This document shows, piece by piece, positions 34,589-48,800 of a stretch of DNA of 64,000 nt (the stretch's first letter is position 1; every line of letters begins with the position of its first letter). The notes below the pieces were generated by a model. It did no database searches. It was not told the origin of the DNA and worked only from the letters and a program-made list of their open reading frames with translations. The DNA lies in NCBI RefSeq assembly GCF_000496755.2, contig NZ_AYKS02000112.1, positions 51,727 to 115,726 of the forward strand, in the 5' to 3' direction. The position numbers were made by a program, and so were the translations under genes. The stretch comes from Serratia sp. DD3 (GTDB taxonomy: Bacteria; Pseudomonadota; Gammaproteobacteria; Enterobacterales; Enterobacteriaceae).

Positions 34589-35851
34589 TTACGCCATATC
34601 CCTGACTACGCTAGGTTCTGGTTTAAACGCTGATAGTGGCCCCCGCCCGCTCAGAGTAAACACCGATATCAGCGTAAACGACAGTGCAACCATCCCCAGA
34701 ATAAGATAAGCCCCATGAAAACCGATTCTTTCATACATATTCCCGGCCAAGATCGACATAAAAATAGTGGCTAGTTGTTTAAAGAAACAGAAGCAAACCA
34801 GATAAATAGTGGCAGAGAAGCGCACTTCAAATACGGTGGTAATATATTTAAAACAACCGACAATCAGGAACGGCACTTCAAACATATGCAAGGTTTTCAG
34901 AATAATCACCTCTAATGGTGTAGAGGCAAATGAAGAACCGATAATACGTATCGACATAATGAAACCGGCTAGCAAGAGTGCATTTTTCCCGCCAATACGG
35001 TTCACAATAAGCGGAGCAAAAAACATGATCAATGCATTGAGCAATTCACCCATCGTGGTGACATAGCCAAAAACACGCGTCCCCTGCTCGGCTGAAGAGA
35101 AGAACGAGGTAAAGAAATTGGCGAACTGCTGATCAAACACATCATAAGTGCAGGAAACACCCACCACATACAGAGCCAAAAACCACAGTTTAGGGTTTTT
35201 CAGTAATTCGAATGCCAAGCGTAAACTGAACGGTTTACTGTTGGCACCCAATTTATCTGCAACTTGCGCAGAGCTAGCTGCTTCAGGTTTAGCAATAAAT
35301 AACAGAATCGCCAATATCACTGCACAACCAGAGCCAAGCCAGAAGACAAATTCGTTGTTGATGGTAAACATAATGCCCACCACTGACGCACACAACGCCC
35401 AGCCCACACAACCAAATAAACGCGCACGACCGAACTCAAATGAGCTGCGACGGCTCACTTTCTCGATGTACGCCTCAATAGCCGGTGCACCGCCATTATA
35501 AATAAAACCGAGATAGATCCCACCAGCAATGGACCCCAAGATAATATTAGTGCGTAAAAGTGGGCCAAAAACATAGATAAAGAACGGCGCGAATAACACC
35601 AGCATCCCGGTGATAATCCACAGCAAATGCTTTTTCAGCCCCAACTTATCTGACAGCAAGCCAAAAACCGGCTGGAATAGCAATGAAAAGAAAGAGATAG
35701 TCGCAAAAATAATGCCAGTGTCCCCTTTGCTGATGTTATTAATATCATGCAGCCAAATGGGGAAGAAGGGGAAATAAGCACCCATGATAAAAAAGTAGAA
35801 GAAGAAAAACAGCCCAAACATCCAAAAATTAGTATTTTTCAAATAGTACAT
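34589..35851 (-). CDS. lacY: Lactose permease LacY
   Basis: 420 residues from the ATG at 35851 ([20 protein letters not shown]), which follows AAGGAATT; an upstream in-frame ATG gives a seven-residue extension not found in E. coli. It is a twelve-helix MFS symporter. The sugar-site residues are visible: Glu in [14 protein letters not shown] and Arg in [10 protein letters not shown] (E. coli E126, R144). [17 protein letters not shown] and [11 protein letters not shown] (E. coli His322/Glu325) cover the proton relay. It imports lactose with H+. Confidence 0.95.
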   Translation of the reverse strand: MYYLKNTNFWMFGLFFFFYFFIMGAYFPFFPIWLHDINNISKGDTGIIFATISFFSLLFQPVFGLLSDKLGLKKHLLWIITGMLVLFAPFFIYVFGPLLRTNIILGSIAGGIYLGFIYNGGAPAIEAYIEKVSRRSSFEFGRARLFGCVGWALCASVVGIMFTINNEFVFWLGSGCAVILAILLFIAKPEAASSAQVADKLGANSKPFSLRLAFELLKNPKLWFLALYVVGVSCTYDVFDQQFANFFTSFFSSAEQGTRVFGYVTTMGELLNALIMFFAPLIVNRIGGKNALLLAGFIMSIRIIGSSFASTPLEVIILKTLHMFEVPFLIVGCFKYITTVFEVRFSATIYLVCFCFFKQLATIFMSILAGNMYERIGFHGAYLILGMVALSFTLISVFTLSGRGPLSAFKPEPSVVRDMA

Positions 35852-35963
35852 GGCGAATTCCTTACGCAACAACCCTACCGCGCGTTGAAGCTAACCTCAA
35901 ATACACGGCAGGGTTTATCTATGAATAATGTTAGTGATAAATACTGTTTAGCCCTGCTGTATG

Positions 35964-39147
<3,184 letters not shown>

Positions 39148-39153
39148 AATTTT

Positions 39154-39215
39154 AAAATGAATAACAAGCACAAAGGTGTAAAGCAAATATCATGGGGAAA
39201 TAGATGTCGGTCACA
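39154..39215 (-). promoter_or_regulatory. lac promoter with CRP site
   Basis: TTTACA (39182-39177) is the -35, in the same GCTTTACACC-TT context as E. coli lac. The -10 is weak (CATTTT or ATTTTA at 17-18 nt spacing), fitting activator dependence. TGTGA-CCGACA-TCTAT at 39215-39200 is a half-conserved CRP site centred about 61 bp before the expected start. Confidence 0.75.
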
Positions 39216-39258
39216 TATTCAGCAAAAGGAGTGAGGGTTGATCCCCTCAGATTGAATT

Positions 39259-40350
39259 TTATTTTTCGTCCAACGTGGCGATTTGACGAGCGATACGCAG
39301 CAACTCCTGAGATAAACTTTTCGGCGAGACATTTTTTTGATTCACTGCCGCTGTTGTATGCCTTTGCACCAGCGAGGTTGCCAAACGCAAAGAGCACCCA
39401 CGAGACTGATGCTGCCCTTCCAGACACTGGACCAAACGTTTCACACTTTCCTGCCCTAACAAGCGGAAATCCTGCTTGATGGTGGTCAGCGGCGGGAAAT
39501 AGTAAGCACTATCTTCGGTGTCATCGTAGCCAACCACCGACATTTGCGCCGGAACTTGCAACCCATACTCCTGTAATGCGCGCAGTACGCCTAACGCCAT
39601 TTGGTCATTAGCCACCAATATTGCCGTCGGGTGTTTTGGCAAACTTAAAATCTGCCCAGCAAGCTGGTAACCGGAAGCCGCATCCCAATCGCCGTGAAAC
39701 ACAGAACAAGGTACCAATTGATGTTCGGCTAACGTCGCTAACCAGCCCTGATAGCGTAAACGACCGGAAATAGAGATCAGAGGCCCGGTAATCAGCGCAA
39801 TGTCGCGATGCCCAAGAGCAACAACATGTTCGACGCCTCGCCGAGTACCTTCATAGGGATCAAACAAAATGCTAAATACCTCGGCATCGGGGTCTACGTC
39901 TAAAAACAGTGCAGGGATCTCGCCACAGGTTTGCACCATGGCATAAGCATCATCGGTTGTCAGGGGGACGTTAATCAACAAACCATCCACCCGTTGTGAC
40001 AGCAGCTCATTCATCGCAGAGCGACAGGCCTGAATGCCAAGATCTTCCACCATGGAAATCACCACGTTAAAACCCAACTGGTTAGCTTGGGTTTTAATTG
40101 CCGATGCGATTTGCGAAGGTGCATGCAGTGCCAACTCGGTGGTGGCCAACCCCAGCGTAAAGCTCTGTTTACCCGCCAGCTGTTGTGCGACACGGTTTGG
40201 CACATAATTCAACGCAGCCATTGCCTGTTCGACCTTAGCACGAGTTTTATCTGAAACATGTTCGGCCCGATTTAATACCCGTGACACAGTCTGATACGAC
40301 ACCCCCGCATAGTCGGCGACATCATTAAGCGTGACAGATTTAGGCTTCAT
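39259..40350 (-). CDS. lacI: Lac repressor LacI
   Basis: A 363-residue LacI-family repressor. The DNA-binding N-terminus KSVTLNDVADYAGVSYQTVSRVLNRAEHVS has the same recognition helix (YQTVSRV) as E. coli LacI, in line with the nearly identical operator. The hinge helix is NRVAQQLAGKQ. The core includes FLDVDPDAEVFSILFDPYEGTR and ILVANDQMALGVLRALQE. The C-terminal Leu-heptad helix (SPKSLSQELLRIARQIATLDE) is kept, so the repressor should be a tetramer able to loop between O1 and O2. A small hairpin (TGAGGG/CCCTCA, 39232-39249) follows its stop. Confidence 0.93.
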   Translation of the reverse strand: MKPKSVTLNDVADYAGVSYQTVSRVLNRAEHVSDKTRAKVEQAMAALNYVPNRVAQQLAGKQSFTLGLATTELALHAPSQIASAIKTQANQLGFNVVISMVEDLGIQACRSAMNELLSQRVDGLLINVPLTTDDAYAMVQTCGEIPALFLDVDPDAEVFSILFDPYEGTRRGVEHVVALGHRDIALITGPLISISGRLRYQGWLATLAEHQLVPCSVFHGDWDAASGYQLAGQILSLPKHPTAILVANDQMALGVLRALQEYGLQVPAQMSVVGYDDTEDSAYYFPPLTTIKQDFRLLGQESVKRLVQCLEGQHQSRGCSLRLATSLVQRHTTAAVNQKNVSPKSLSQELLRIARQIATLDEK

Positions 40351-40575
40351 ACAGTTTCTCGCGTAGATTAATACTAAAAATCAAGCTAATGGAGTTGAAT
40401 CATAGCAGATTCAGTCTATCGATAGAGAAGCTAAACGTAGCAAGATGAAGGGGAGTATTAGCTTCAGCAAGTACAGTTGCTCGTATATTTACCTCATCTT
40501 AACAATTATCTGGGAATAATATTAATCTTTCTTATATTATCCTCTCTGGTCACATGGTAACCTATTGGTTCTGTT

Positions 40576-41123
40576 ATGATGGGATTGAGTTTATTCATAG
40601 TTAGTATTGCTGACAATCCCGTTGTACTTATCAATACATTATTACAGGACACATGGATGTTGTTGCTGGTGGTTAAAAATAATCCTTCTGTATTTGTCAG
40701 TAAAGCGGTGTATCGCCAGCCGACGGCGTTGGTTCAGCATGGTGTCAGAAAATGCCATATTGATACCATCACTTATGGGCAATGCGCACTCTTGGATGAA
40801 ACCGTACTCACCCGCCGTAGCCACACCATCAACAATTTAAACCAGGAGGTCAATCCCACCTGGCATGCAATGCCACTTCAGGCTCGCTTTTTTCTACGTT
40901 TGATGCGGGCAACCAGTTATTGGACAACATTAAAACCATCCTGTATGAGCCCGCTCATACGACCTTACTGCACTCTCGTCTGTTGCGGATTCCGCTCTCC
41001 GTCGTGGTGACTTTGGGGTTGAACGCAGGATTACAGCTTTCGTTACACCCGTTACGACAATCTGCACAGCCGGACTCAGTGAGCGAATTAACGTTAGCGA
41101 GTATTAAAAAACACCCGGGCTGA
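40576..41123 (+). pseudogene. Decayed tssL (DotU) gene
   Basis: The first frame contains unmistakable TssL text (INTLLQDTWMLLLVVKNNPS, then SKAVYRQPTALVQ, then DTITYGQCALLDETVLTRRS, QEVNPTWHAMPLQARFF). An internal deletion lies between ALVQ and DTITY. A frameshift near 40890 moves the homology to another frame (DAGNQLLDNIKTILYEPAHTTLLH, then a hydrophobic VVVTLGLNAGLQLSLH anchor remnant), ending at 41123. No functional product is expected. It lies 59 nt before the NRPS and suggests that a T6SS locus once extended here. Confidence 0.82.
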
Positions 41124-41181
41124 GTAAACCTCACCACCGGGTAACAAAAAGCATTTTGTTATTTTAAGCAAGGAGCTACAA

Positions 41182-42774
41182 ATGAATATTCAGTTAGCAT
41201 CACCGTATACCAGAATATTTTGGACAGAATGGCAACTTGATCCATTGTCAAATAAATACAATATGATAATGGACCAAACTATTACTGGGTCACTGGATAT
41301 CAATAAACTTGAGCGCGCCGTTAAATATCTGATTAATAAGTATCCTGTATTAGACAGTCATTTGGTTGAAGAGGATGGTCAGCTTTTATGGCGTAAAAAT
41401 GCGCATACGCTGGTCACAGAGTTAGAAAAATGCGATAGCCTACAAGCTTTGGCAGCATTAGCCGCGCGCCCTTTCGACCTCAATAATGGCCCACTGTTTA
41501 GCTATGGTTATTATCATGATAAAGACAAAGATCTGTACGAGTTTGTCGTGGTCTATCATCATGTGATTATTGATGGGCTTTCAGTGGCTGACGCTTATGC
41601 TGAAATGTCGGATTATTACAATGACAATTTGATGACGGAAAATCATATTGTTAATGATAATTTTTTTTCGGAGAAGGTTCAGGAATATCTGTTTAAATTA
41701 AAAAACCTCTCCACTGCCAATCCGACAGAATTTTGGCAAAGTGCGTTGGCAGGATTGCCTAAAACGAACGACATTCCTTATATCCAGCACTTTGGGGAAG
41801 ATTCCACTGAACGACAAGTAAAGTTCTATCTTCCAGTTAAAACATGGCAAGTTCTTAAATCGAATTTAAAACATACTAATGCATTTTTGGTGTTTAAAAC
41901 TATTTGGGCTTTATTAATTGCCCGTTATTGCCAAAGCGAGGCAGTACATCTTGCTTACCCGGTCTCGATGGAGAATGGTAGTCATCTGAGGTTAGGCGCG
42001 CAGGTGAATACCGCAGTATTCCCTTTTTTTGTTCATCAAGACGATACTTTTGCTGATATTTATCAACGGACTTTGGCACACCACCACGATTTGAAAGCTA
42101 AACCAGGGCTACGTTTTACTCGCTGGCCGATATATGAAGTGCTGAAAAGCACAGGGATACGACCCAACATCAGTTTTGCCCAAGCACATTTCAATGAGTT
42201 GACTCTGTCGCTGAGGGGATGCCAAACGCGCTGTCATCATCGGTTTGACCAGAGTCTGGCTAACGCTGAGCTCGTTTTGGAATATCAAGAACAGAACGAT
42301 AATATCGCATTTCGTATCCGTTATGAGCCAGAACGCTTTGCCCCACAGCAGATTGCCGCGATGGCTGAGCAGTTTCAGCAGTTATTAAACCAAGTCCTGT
42401 TGCACCCCGAAAAACCGTTAGCGAGCTTTCCATTGCTGACCCCAACCCAACAACGCCAGCAGCTAATCGATTGGAATCCCCCGCAGCCGGAAGCGATGAT
42501 GGCAACAGGGACTTTACACCAGGCAATCACTGAACAAGCGCAAAAATACCCGCAACGCATAGCCTTGGTTGATGAGCAGCAACAACTGACCTACCTAGAG
42601 TTGGAGCAAAAAAGTAACCAGCTTGCTCGCTGTATCACGGAAAACTATCAGCGCATTGCGCAAAAAAGCATTAGCCCCGACACCCTGATCCCGTTTTGCC
42701 TGAACCGTGGCGTAGAGATGATCGTTACCATGCTGGCGATTATGAAAACCGGCGCCGCATATATTCCTTTATAG
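41182..42774 (+). CDS. NRPS N-terminal part: condensation domain and start of adenylation domain 1
   Basis: 530 residues from an ATG preceded by AAGGAG. Residues 1-430 are a condensation domain with HHVIIDG at 126-132 (HHxxxDG). From about residue 440 an adenylation domain begins (TLHQAITEQAQKYPQRIALV, LTYLELEQKSNQLAR, MKTGAAYIPL). A TAG at 42772-42774 then replaces the residue that is normally Asp/Glu in the YxPLDP motif. The frame continues without a shift (PQLPKQRISYILADSH) into the 3227-residue frame downstream. A starting C domain suggests acceptance of an acyl or peptidyl donor. The protein as read is a truncated product unless the codon is suppressed. Confidence 0.85.
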   Translation: MNIQLASPYTRIFWTEWQLDPLSNKYNMIMDQTITGSLDINKLERAVKYLINKYPVLDSHLVEEDGQLLWRKNAHTLVTELEKCDSLQALAALAARPFDLNNGPLFSYGYYHDKDKDLYEFVVVYHHVIIDGLSVADAYAEMSDYYNDNLMTENHIVNDNFFSEKVQEYLFKLKNLSTANPTEFWQSALAGLPKTNDIPYIQHFGEDSTERQVKFYLPVKTWQVLKSNLKHTNAFLVFKTIWALLIARYCQSEAVHLAYPVSMENGSHLRLGAQVNTAVFPFFVHQDDTFADIYQRTLAHHHDLKAKPGLRFTRWPIYEVLKSTGIRPNISFAQAHFNELTLSLRGCQTRCHHRFDQSLANAELVLEYQEQNDNIAFRIRYEPERFAPQQIAAMAEQFQQLLNQVLLHPEKPLASFPLLTPTQQRQQLIDWNPPQPEAMMATGTLHQAITEQAQKYPQRIALVDEQQQLTYLELEQKSNQLARCITENYQRIAQKSISPDTLIPFCLNRGVEMIVTMLAIMKTGAAYIPL

Positions 42775-42828
42775 CCTCAACTGCCCAAGCAACGTATCAG
42801 CTATATTCTGGCGGATAGTCATTGCCCA

Positions 42829-45800
42829 ATGCTGATAACTGAGCAGGCTTTAAAAGCAAAACTACAGGATATGGCGTTACCAGCAGCGTTGTGGGTACCG
42901 GATGCATTGGTCAATAGCAAGGCAGTGAGTGATGCACCTTTGCCTGTCGAGCACTCACCTCATCAGTTGGCTTATGCCATTTATACCTCTGGGACAACAG
43001 GGCAGCCCAAAGGCACCTTGCTGGAACACCAAGGGGTGCTCAATATGGTGCGTGGTTTTCAGGCGATGATCGGCGGTACCGATAAAGCGCGCAACTGCCT
43101 GCAATTTGCCTCCGTAGTGTTTGACGCCCATGTGGCGGAAACCTACATCCCGCTGTGTGGCGGCCATACGCTGGTGGTGGCGACCGAGGAGCAACGTCAT
43201 GATCTGCCAGCCTTATTGGCGCTGATTGAACGTCATCACATTGATTTTGCCCATTTGCCGCCAGCGCTATTAAAGCTTCAACCGAACATTCCAGCTTGTT
43301 TATCGCAAATTGTGGTAGCGGGAGAAGCGACATCTCTCACGTGCCTTGACCACTTCACGCAGCAAGGGCATCAGTTGTTTAATGCTTATGGCCCTTCAGA
43401 AGCGAGCGTGTGTGTCTCTATTAACCTTTATCGCCACAACGGGGCGAATAATATCGGGCGCCCATTGCCGGGTGTGCGCTTGTACGTGTTGGATAGCCAG
43501 CAGCAACCCTTACCCATCGGTGTGCCTGGGGAGCTTTGTATCTCAGGGCTTGGGTTGGCACGGGGTTATCTTAACCAGCCCGAACTGATGGAGGAAAAAT
43601 TTATTGCCAATCCGTTTGCACAAGCGGACGAAAGCGAATTTCAGCGGCTTTACCGTACTGGCGACAAGGTGCGCTGGCTGCCGAATGGTGAACTGGAATA
43701 TGTTGGCCGTAACGACGATCAGGTGAAAATTCGTGGTCATCGGATTGAACTGAGTGAAATTGAACAAGCCTTTGTTGCCGTGACGTCGGTTGCGCATTGT
43801 GCGGTAGTGGTTCGTGGGCAGGAGACGCCACGTATCGTTACTTACTATGTCGCAGAGGTCACACTCAATGATCAATTGGTAAAACGTCAGTTAGCTGAAC
43901 GGTTGCCAGATTATATGGTGCCAGCAGTATTGGTGCAGTTAATGGCGCTACCGTTGACCATCAACGGCAAACTGGATACGCAGGCGCTGCCTGAACCGGA
44001 TTACAGCCAAGTTTGTGGTGATTATCGCATGGCAACTACCTATCAGGAAAAACAGTTGCAAGCCGTTTGGCAACAGGTGATGGGTCTTGAAGACATTGGG
44101 CTCAATGATGATTTCCTGCGATTAGGTGGCGATTCCATTACCGCGATCCGCTTGGTGTCCGAAATGCGCCGGATTGGCTTGGCATGCCGCACGCAAGATC
44201 TTTATCAATATCGTTCTATTGCCGCTTTGCTGGATAATTTGACCACTGCGGCCTTGCCCGATGCAGTGCTGCCTGAGCAGGGTAACCTTAGCCAGGCGAT
44301 ATCCTTGTCACCGACCCAACGCTGGTTCTTCGATCAGGCGTTTGAGCAGAGTCATTACTGGAATCAATCATTCCTGATCCGCGTACCTGAATTAGATTTG
44401 GGGCGTTTACAGCAGGCGATCAATACGTTGGTGGTTCACCATGATATGTTGCGAGCGCGTTTTACATTAGATCAGCAGGGTTCCCATCAGTATTACCAGG
44501 CTGAATTATCCCCTCATCAGTTACGGTGTGCTCACCGAGCCACGCTGTCTGATGCTGAATTGGAGGCATTGTTCAGTCAGTGGCAGAGTGATTTTGATTA
44601 TCAACAGGGCCCTTTGTGGCAATTCGGTTACGTTGATGGCTATCAGGATGGCTCTGCGCGTATTTTCTTCGCTTGTCATCATTTGATTATTGATGCGGTG
44701 TCTTGGCGCATTCTGGTCGAGGATTTACGTCGTTTGTATCTTGGCGAAGACTTGGGGTTAAAGTCTGCCAGCTATCGGCAGTGGGTGAATGCCTTACTGG
44801 ATTATAAACCTGTCGATAAGCAAGAAGTGGATTACTGGCACTTACAGTGTCAGCGCCAGCACGACTACCGTAGTGATTTTGCGTTAAGTCATCAGGTTCA
44901 CCTGCATTATGAGCAACTGGATACGGTGGTGACTGGCAGGCTGATGCAAATGAGCGATCAGGTAAATGACCTGCTGCTTACCGCATGGTTACGCACCTTG
45001 CGCCATTACAGCCATAGCAATAGCCATACGCTGATGCTAGAAAGTCACGGGCGCGATTTACCCTGCGGGCAAATGGATGTCGGGCGCACGCTTGGCTGGT
45101 TTACCGCGATGTACCCAGTGAACTTTACCTTAGCGGATAATCCACAGGCGGATATCGCCCAAGTACGTTCCGCTCTCGAAGCAGTACCGAACCATGGTAT
45201 AGGCTACGGTGTATTACGTAATCGCGGCAACGAGTCCGCGCTAGCCTTGCGCAACCCAGGGATAGTTTTCAACTTTTTGGGGCAATTTACCGACCAGGGT
45301 GGTGAATGGCAACTGCTGGCTGAACCCGCAGGGAAAAACAGCCATCCTGACAATACCAACCGCGAGCTGCTGATATTGAATAGCTGGGTGGCGAACCAAC
45401 AGTTGTGTTTCCGCTTGGATGGTATGCTGACGGCATCGGTCTTAAGGGATGTTGCTCATAGATTCACCATTGAAATCAATCAGTTGATTGATAACCATAA
45501 CGAGTTACCGTGCATAATGGGCGATAAACTGCCCACAACGCTATGGGAGAAATTACAGCAACGCTATACACCGCAAGCGGTTTTCCCTTGTAATAGTTTA
45601 CAACAAGGGTTTATCTATCATGCAGTTAGCCAACCGGACGATCCGAGTTATCGGGTGCAAATGGTGTTGGATTATCTTATCGAGCTAAACCCTACTGCCT
45701 ATCGGCAGGCATGGGAAATGGCCATGGCGCGCTTCCCTATTTTGCGTACTTGTTTTAATTGGCAGTGGCAACCGTTGCAGGTGATTTGTGCAGAAGCGGC

Positions 45801-48800
45801 AATGGATTGGCAATATGTTGATTATCAACAACAGGTTGAGTGGCCATTGGCTCTTGAGCAGTTATGTGAACAACAGCTCACTCAGCCGTTTGATTTGCAA
45901 CAACCAGGCCTGTTCCGCTTACGACTGGTGAAGATTAGCGAACAGCATTACTGCCTGGTTTATACCGTGCATCACAGCATCACCGATGGGTGGAGCGGCC
46001 AGTTATTGTTAAAATACGTACATCTTGCCTACCAACAATTACAAACAGGGCTGCAACCTGAGCGGCAGCAGGAAATTACCTACCTGCAAGCACAGCGATA
46101 CTATATGGAGCAGGCTGAAAACAGCCGAGCCTATTGGCAACAGCGCCAGCTTAACCAATGCCAGGCAAATGATATCTCTTATCTGCTTAGCGTGCCTTAT
46201 GAGCCAAAAAGTATCACCAGCGCAGAACAAACCCTGTTAACGCGCCTGCTGCCTGCCGCTGTATTTTCATCGTTGCAGCAACTTGCACAGAACCAGGGGG
46301 TGACGCTGAATGTGATGTTGCAGTTTGTCTGGCATAAAATTCTGCATATATACAGTCGGCAGGAAGTCACTTTGGTTGGCACTACACTATCTGGCCGTAA
46401 TCTGCCGATTGATGGTATTGAGGAAAGCGTTGGTCTGTATATCAATACGTTGCCGCTGAGGGTGGATTGGGATAACGATCACAGCTGTTTGCAGCAATTA
46501 CAGGTCATTCAGCGTTCGTTGAATGAGTTGGATGAATACAGCTATCAACCTCTGGCTGAACTGAGCTATGGCGGTGAGGCACTATTCCACACGTTGCTGG
46601 TGTTTGAAAACTATCCAAGCGTGGATATGCAGGCTATGCCGGTGAGCATTCGTTCTACTGCCGAGAAAACAGATTATCCCCTGAATCTGTTGGCACATAC
46701 TACCGAAGACGGATTAATGCTTTCTTTGGCGTATGCCACCCCCTATCTGACCGAACAGAAAGCCGATACGCTGTTATCCTTGCTGGTCACGCTGTTGAGC
46801 TCTCTGCCAGCTCATTTATATGTACCGCATTATAAATTACCCCTATTGCCAGTCAGTGGGATGGTTCAGCAACCCATGCCGGTAGCCAATTCGCCGTTTG
46901 ACTATCAACACGCCCTGCACCAGAATTTTATGGATTGGGCGCGGAAGCACCCAGACGATATTGCAGTTATCGATGCATTGGGCAGTTGCAGCTATGGCGA
47001 GCTGTATCAGGCAGCGTTGGTGTTATCAAACCAGATACGCCAGTGCGCAGGGCGTCATTCGGCGTTGGTCGCTATTCTGATGGATAAGGGACGAGCCCAG
47101 GTGATCGCCATCTTGGCTACGTTGATGGCGGGTAAAGCCTACCAGCCGATGGATAAGTCATGGCCAGAAAAACGCCGCTTGACCATCATTGAACAGGCCG
47201 ATATCGAGATCGTCCTGTGTGATGAACCTTGGCAGCATGCTGCTTTCACCTCTCTCGTGTTGGATAGTACCGGTAAAGCAGAAGGTATAGCGTTACCACA
47301 GCCTCTCTTACCCCCAGAGCCGGTAGATCCAGAAGCGTTGGCGTATGTCATTTTTACCTCTGGTTCCACGGGCGTGCCGAAAGGCGTCGCAGTTTCGCAT
47401 GCGGCGATCACCAATACCGTTATAGCGATGAATAGGCAACTGAATGTCGGTGCAGGCGATGCCATTTTTGCTGTCAGCGCGTTGAGTTTTGATGTCTCGG
47501 TCTATGACCTGTTTGGCGTGCTATCTGCTGGGGGGCGTTTGGTGCTGCCTACAGAAGCACAACGCTATCAGCCGCAAGCTTGGTATCAGTTGGTATCACA
47601 GCATCGGGTGACTCTCTGGTTCTCGACACCCGCCTTGTTTGACCTGTTGCTCCAGCATGTGGAGCACTATGCCAGCGACTCTGATTCACCGTTACGTGCA
47701 GTGATGTTAGGGGGGGATTGGGTGCCACCTACATTGGCTCAGCGCTGTTTTACCTGGGCTGAGCAGTGTCGTTTCTTCAACTGTTGGGGGGTAACTGAAG
47801 CTGCTGTTTGTTCAACAATGTATGAAGTGGCGCAAACTGAGCAATTCCAGCAAAGTATTCCGCTTGGGATCACGTTGGCCAACCAGTCGCTTTATGTTCT
47901 GGATGAGCAACTCAAGCCCTTGCCACAGGGAATGGCGGGTGAATTGTATATCGGGGGCGCGGGAGTAGCACAAGGCTATTTCAATGACCCGCAGCGAACC
48001 AGCGAGCGCTTTATTTTCCATCCCACCACCGGTGAGCGCCTCTACCGCACTGGGGACTTGGGGCGTGTGCTTGAAGATAACGATATCGAGTTCCTCGGCC
48101 GTATCGACAATCAGATCAAACTCAATGGTTATCGCATCGAGCTGGGCGAAATAGAGCGTACCTTATCCGTCATGCCAGAAATCAGCCAATGTGTGGCGCT
48201 GGTGACTGAGACGAATCCTCGGATTTTGCTGTATTACACCGCCAGCCAAGTGATGGACAACGCTTACCTGCACCAACTGTTGGCGCAGACGTTACCAGAA
48301 TATATGCGTCCGTCAGATGTGATCGCCTTGGAGAGCTTTCCGTTAAGCGTCAGTGGCAAGATTGATCGCAAAGCGCTGCCGATACCTGGGCAGAGCGAGA
48401 GCCATAAAGAATACACGCCCCCAAGCGATGAGTGGGAAATGCTTTGCTGCGACTTATGGGCTGAGGTATTGCGTACTGAACGCGTTGGCGTCAACGATAA
48501 TTTTTATAGTAGCGGTGGCAATTCGATTCAGGCGATTACCCTTTGTAACCGCCTGAGCCAAGCGTTGGCAAGGGAAGTGACTTTCGCGATGTTCAGTGCT
48601 TACCCCACTATCCGACAGTTTTGCCAGCACCTGAAACAGCAGACAGCGGTGCATACGGCAGGGCCAATCGCAGCACAGAAGAAGACGCAATATCCACTAT
48701 CCTCATCACAAATGCGTTTATGGTTTCTTGATGAACTGATGCAAGGCAGTGATCTTTATCAGGTTCCAGTGCTGTTCGAACTGGGGGCAGAGATTAATAT

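Noticed and set aside
42772..42774. Recoding of TAG as an extra amino acid in the NRPS
   Set aside because: No recoding element or special tRNA is visible in the window, and the position in homologous domains holds an ordinary acidic residue; a mutation is simpler.
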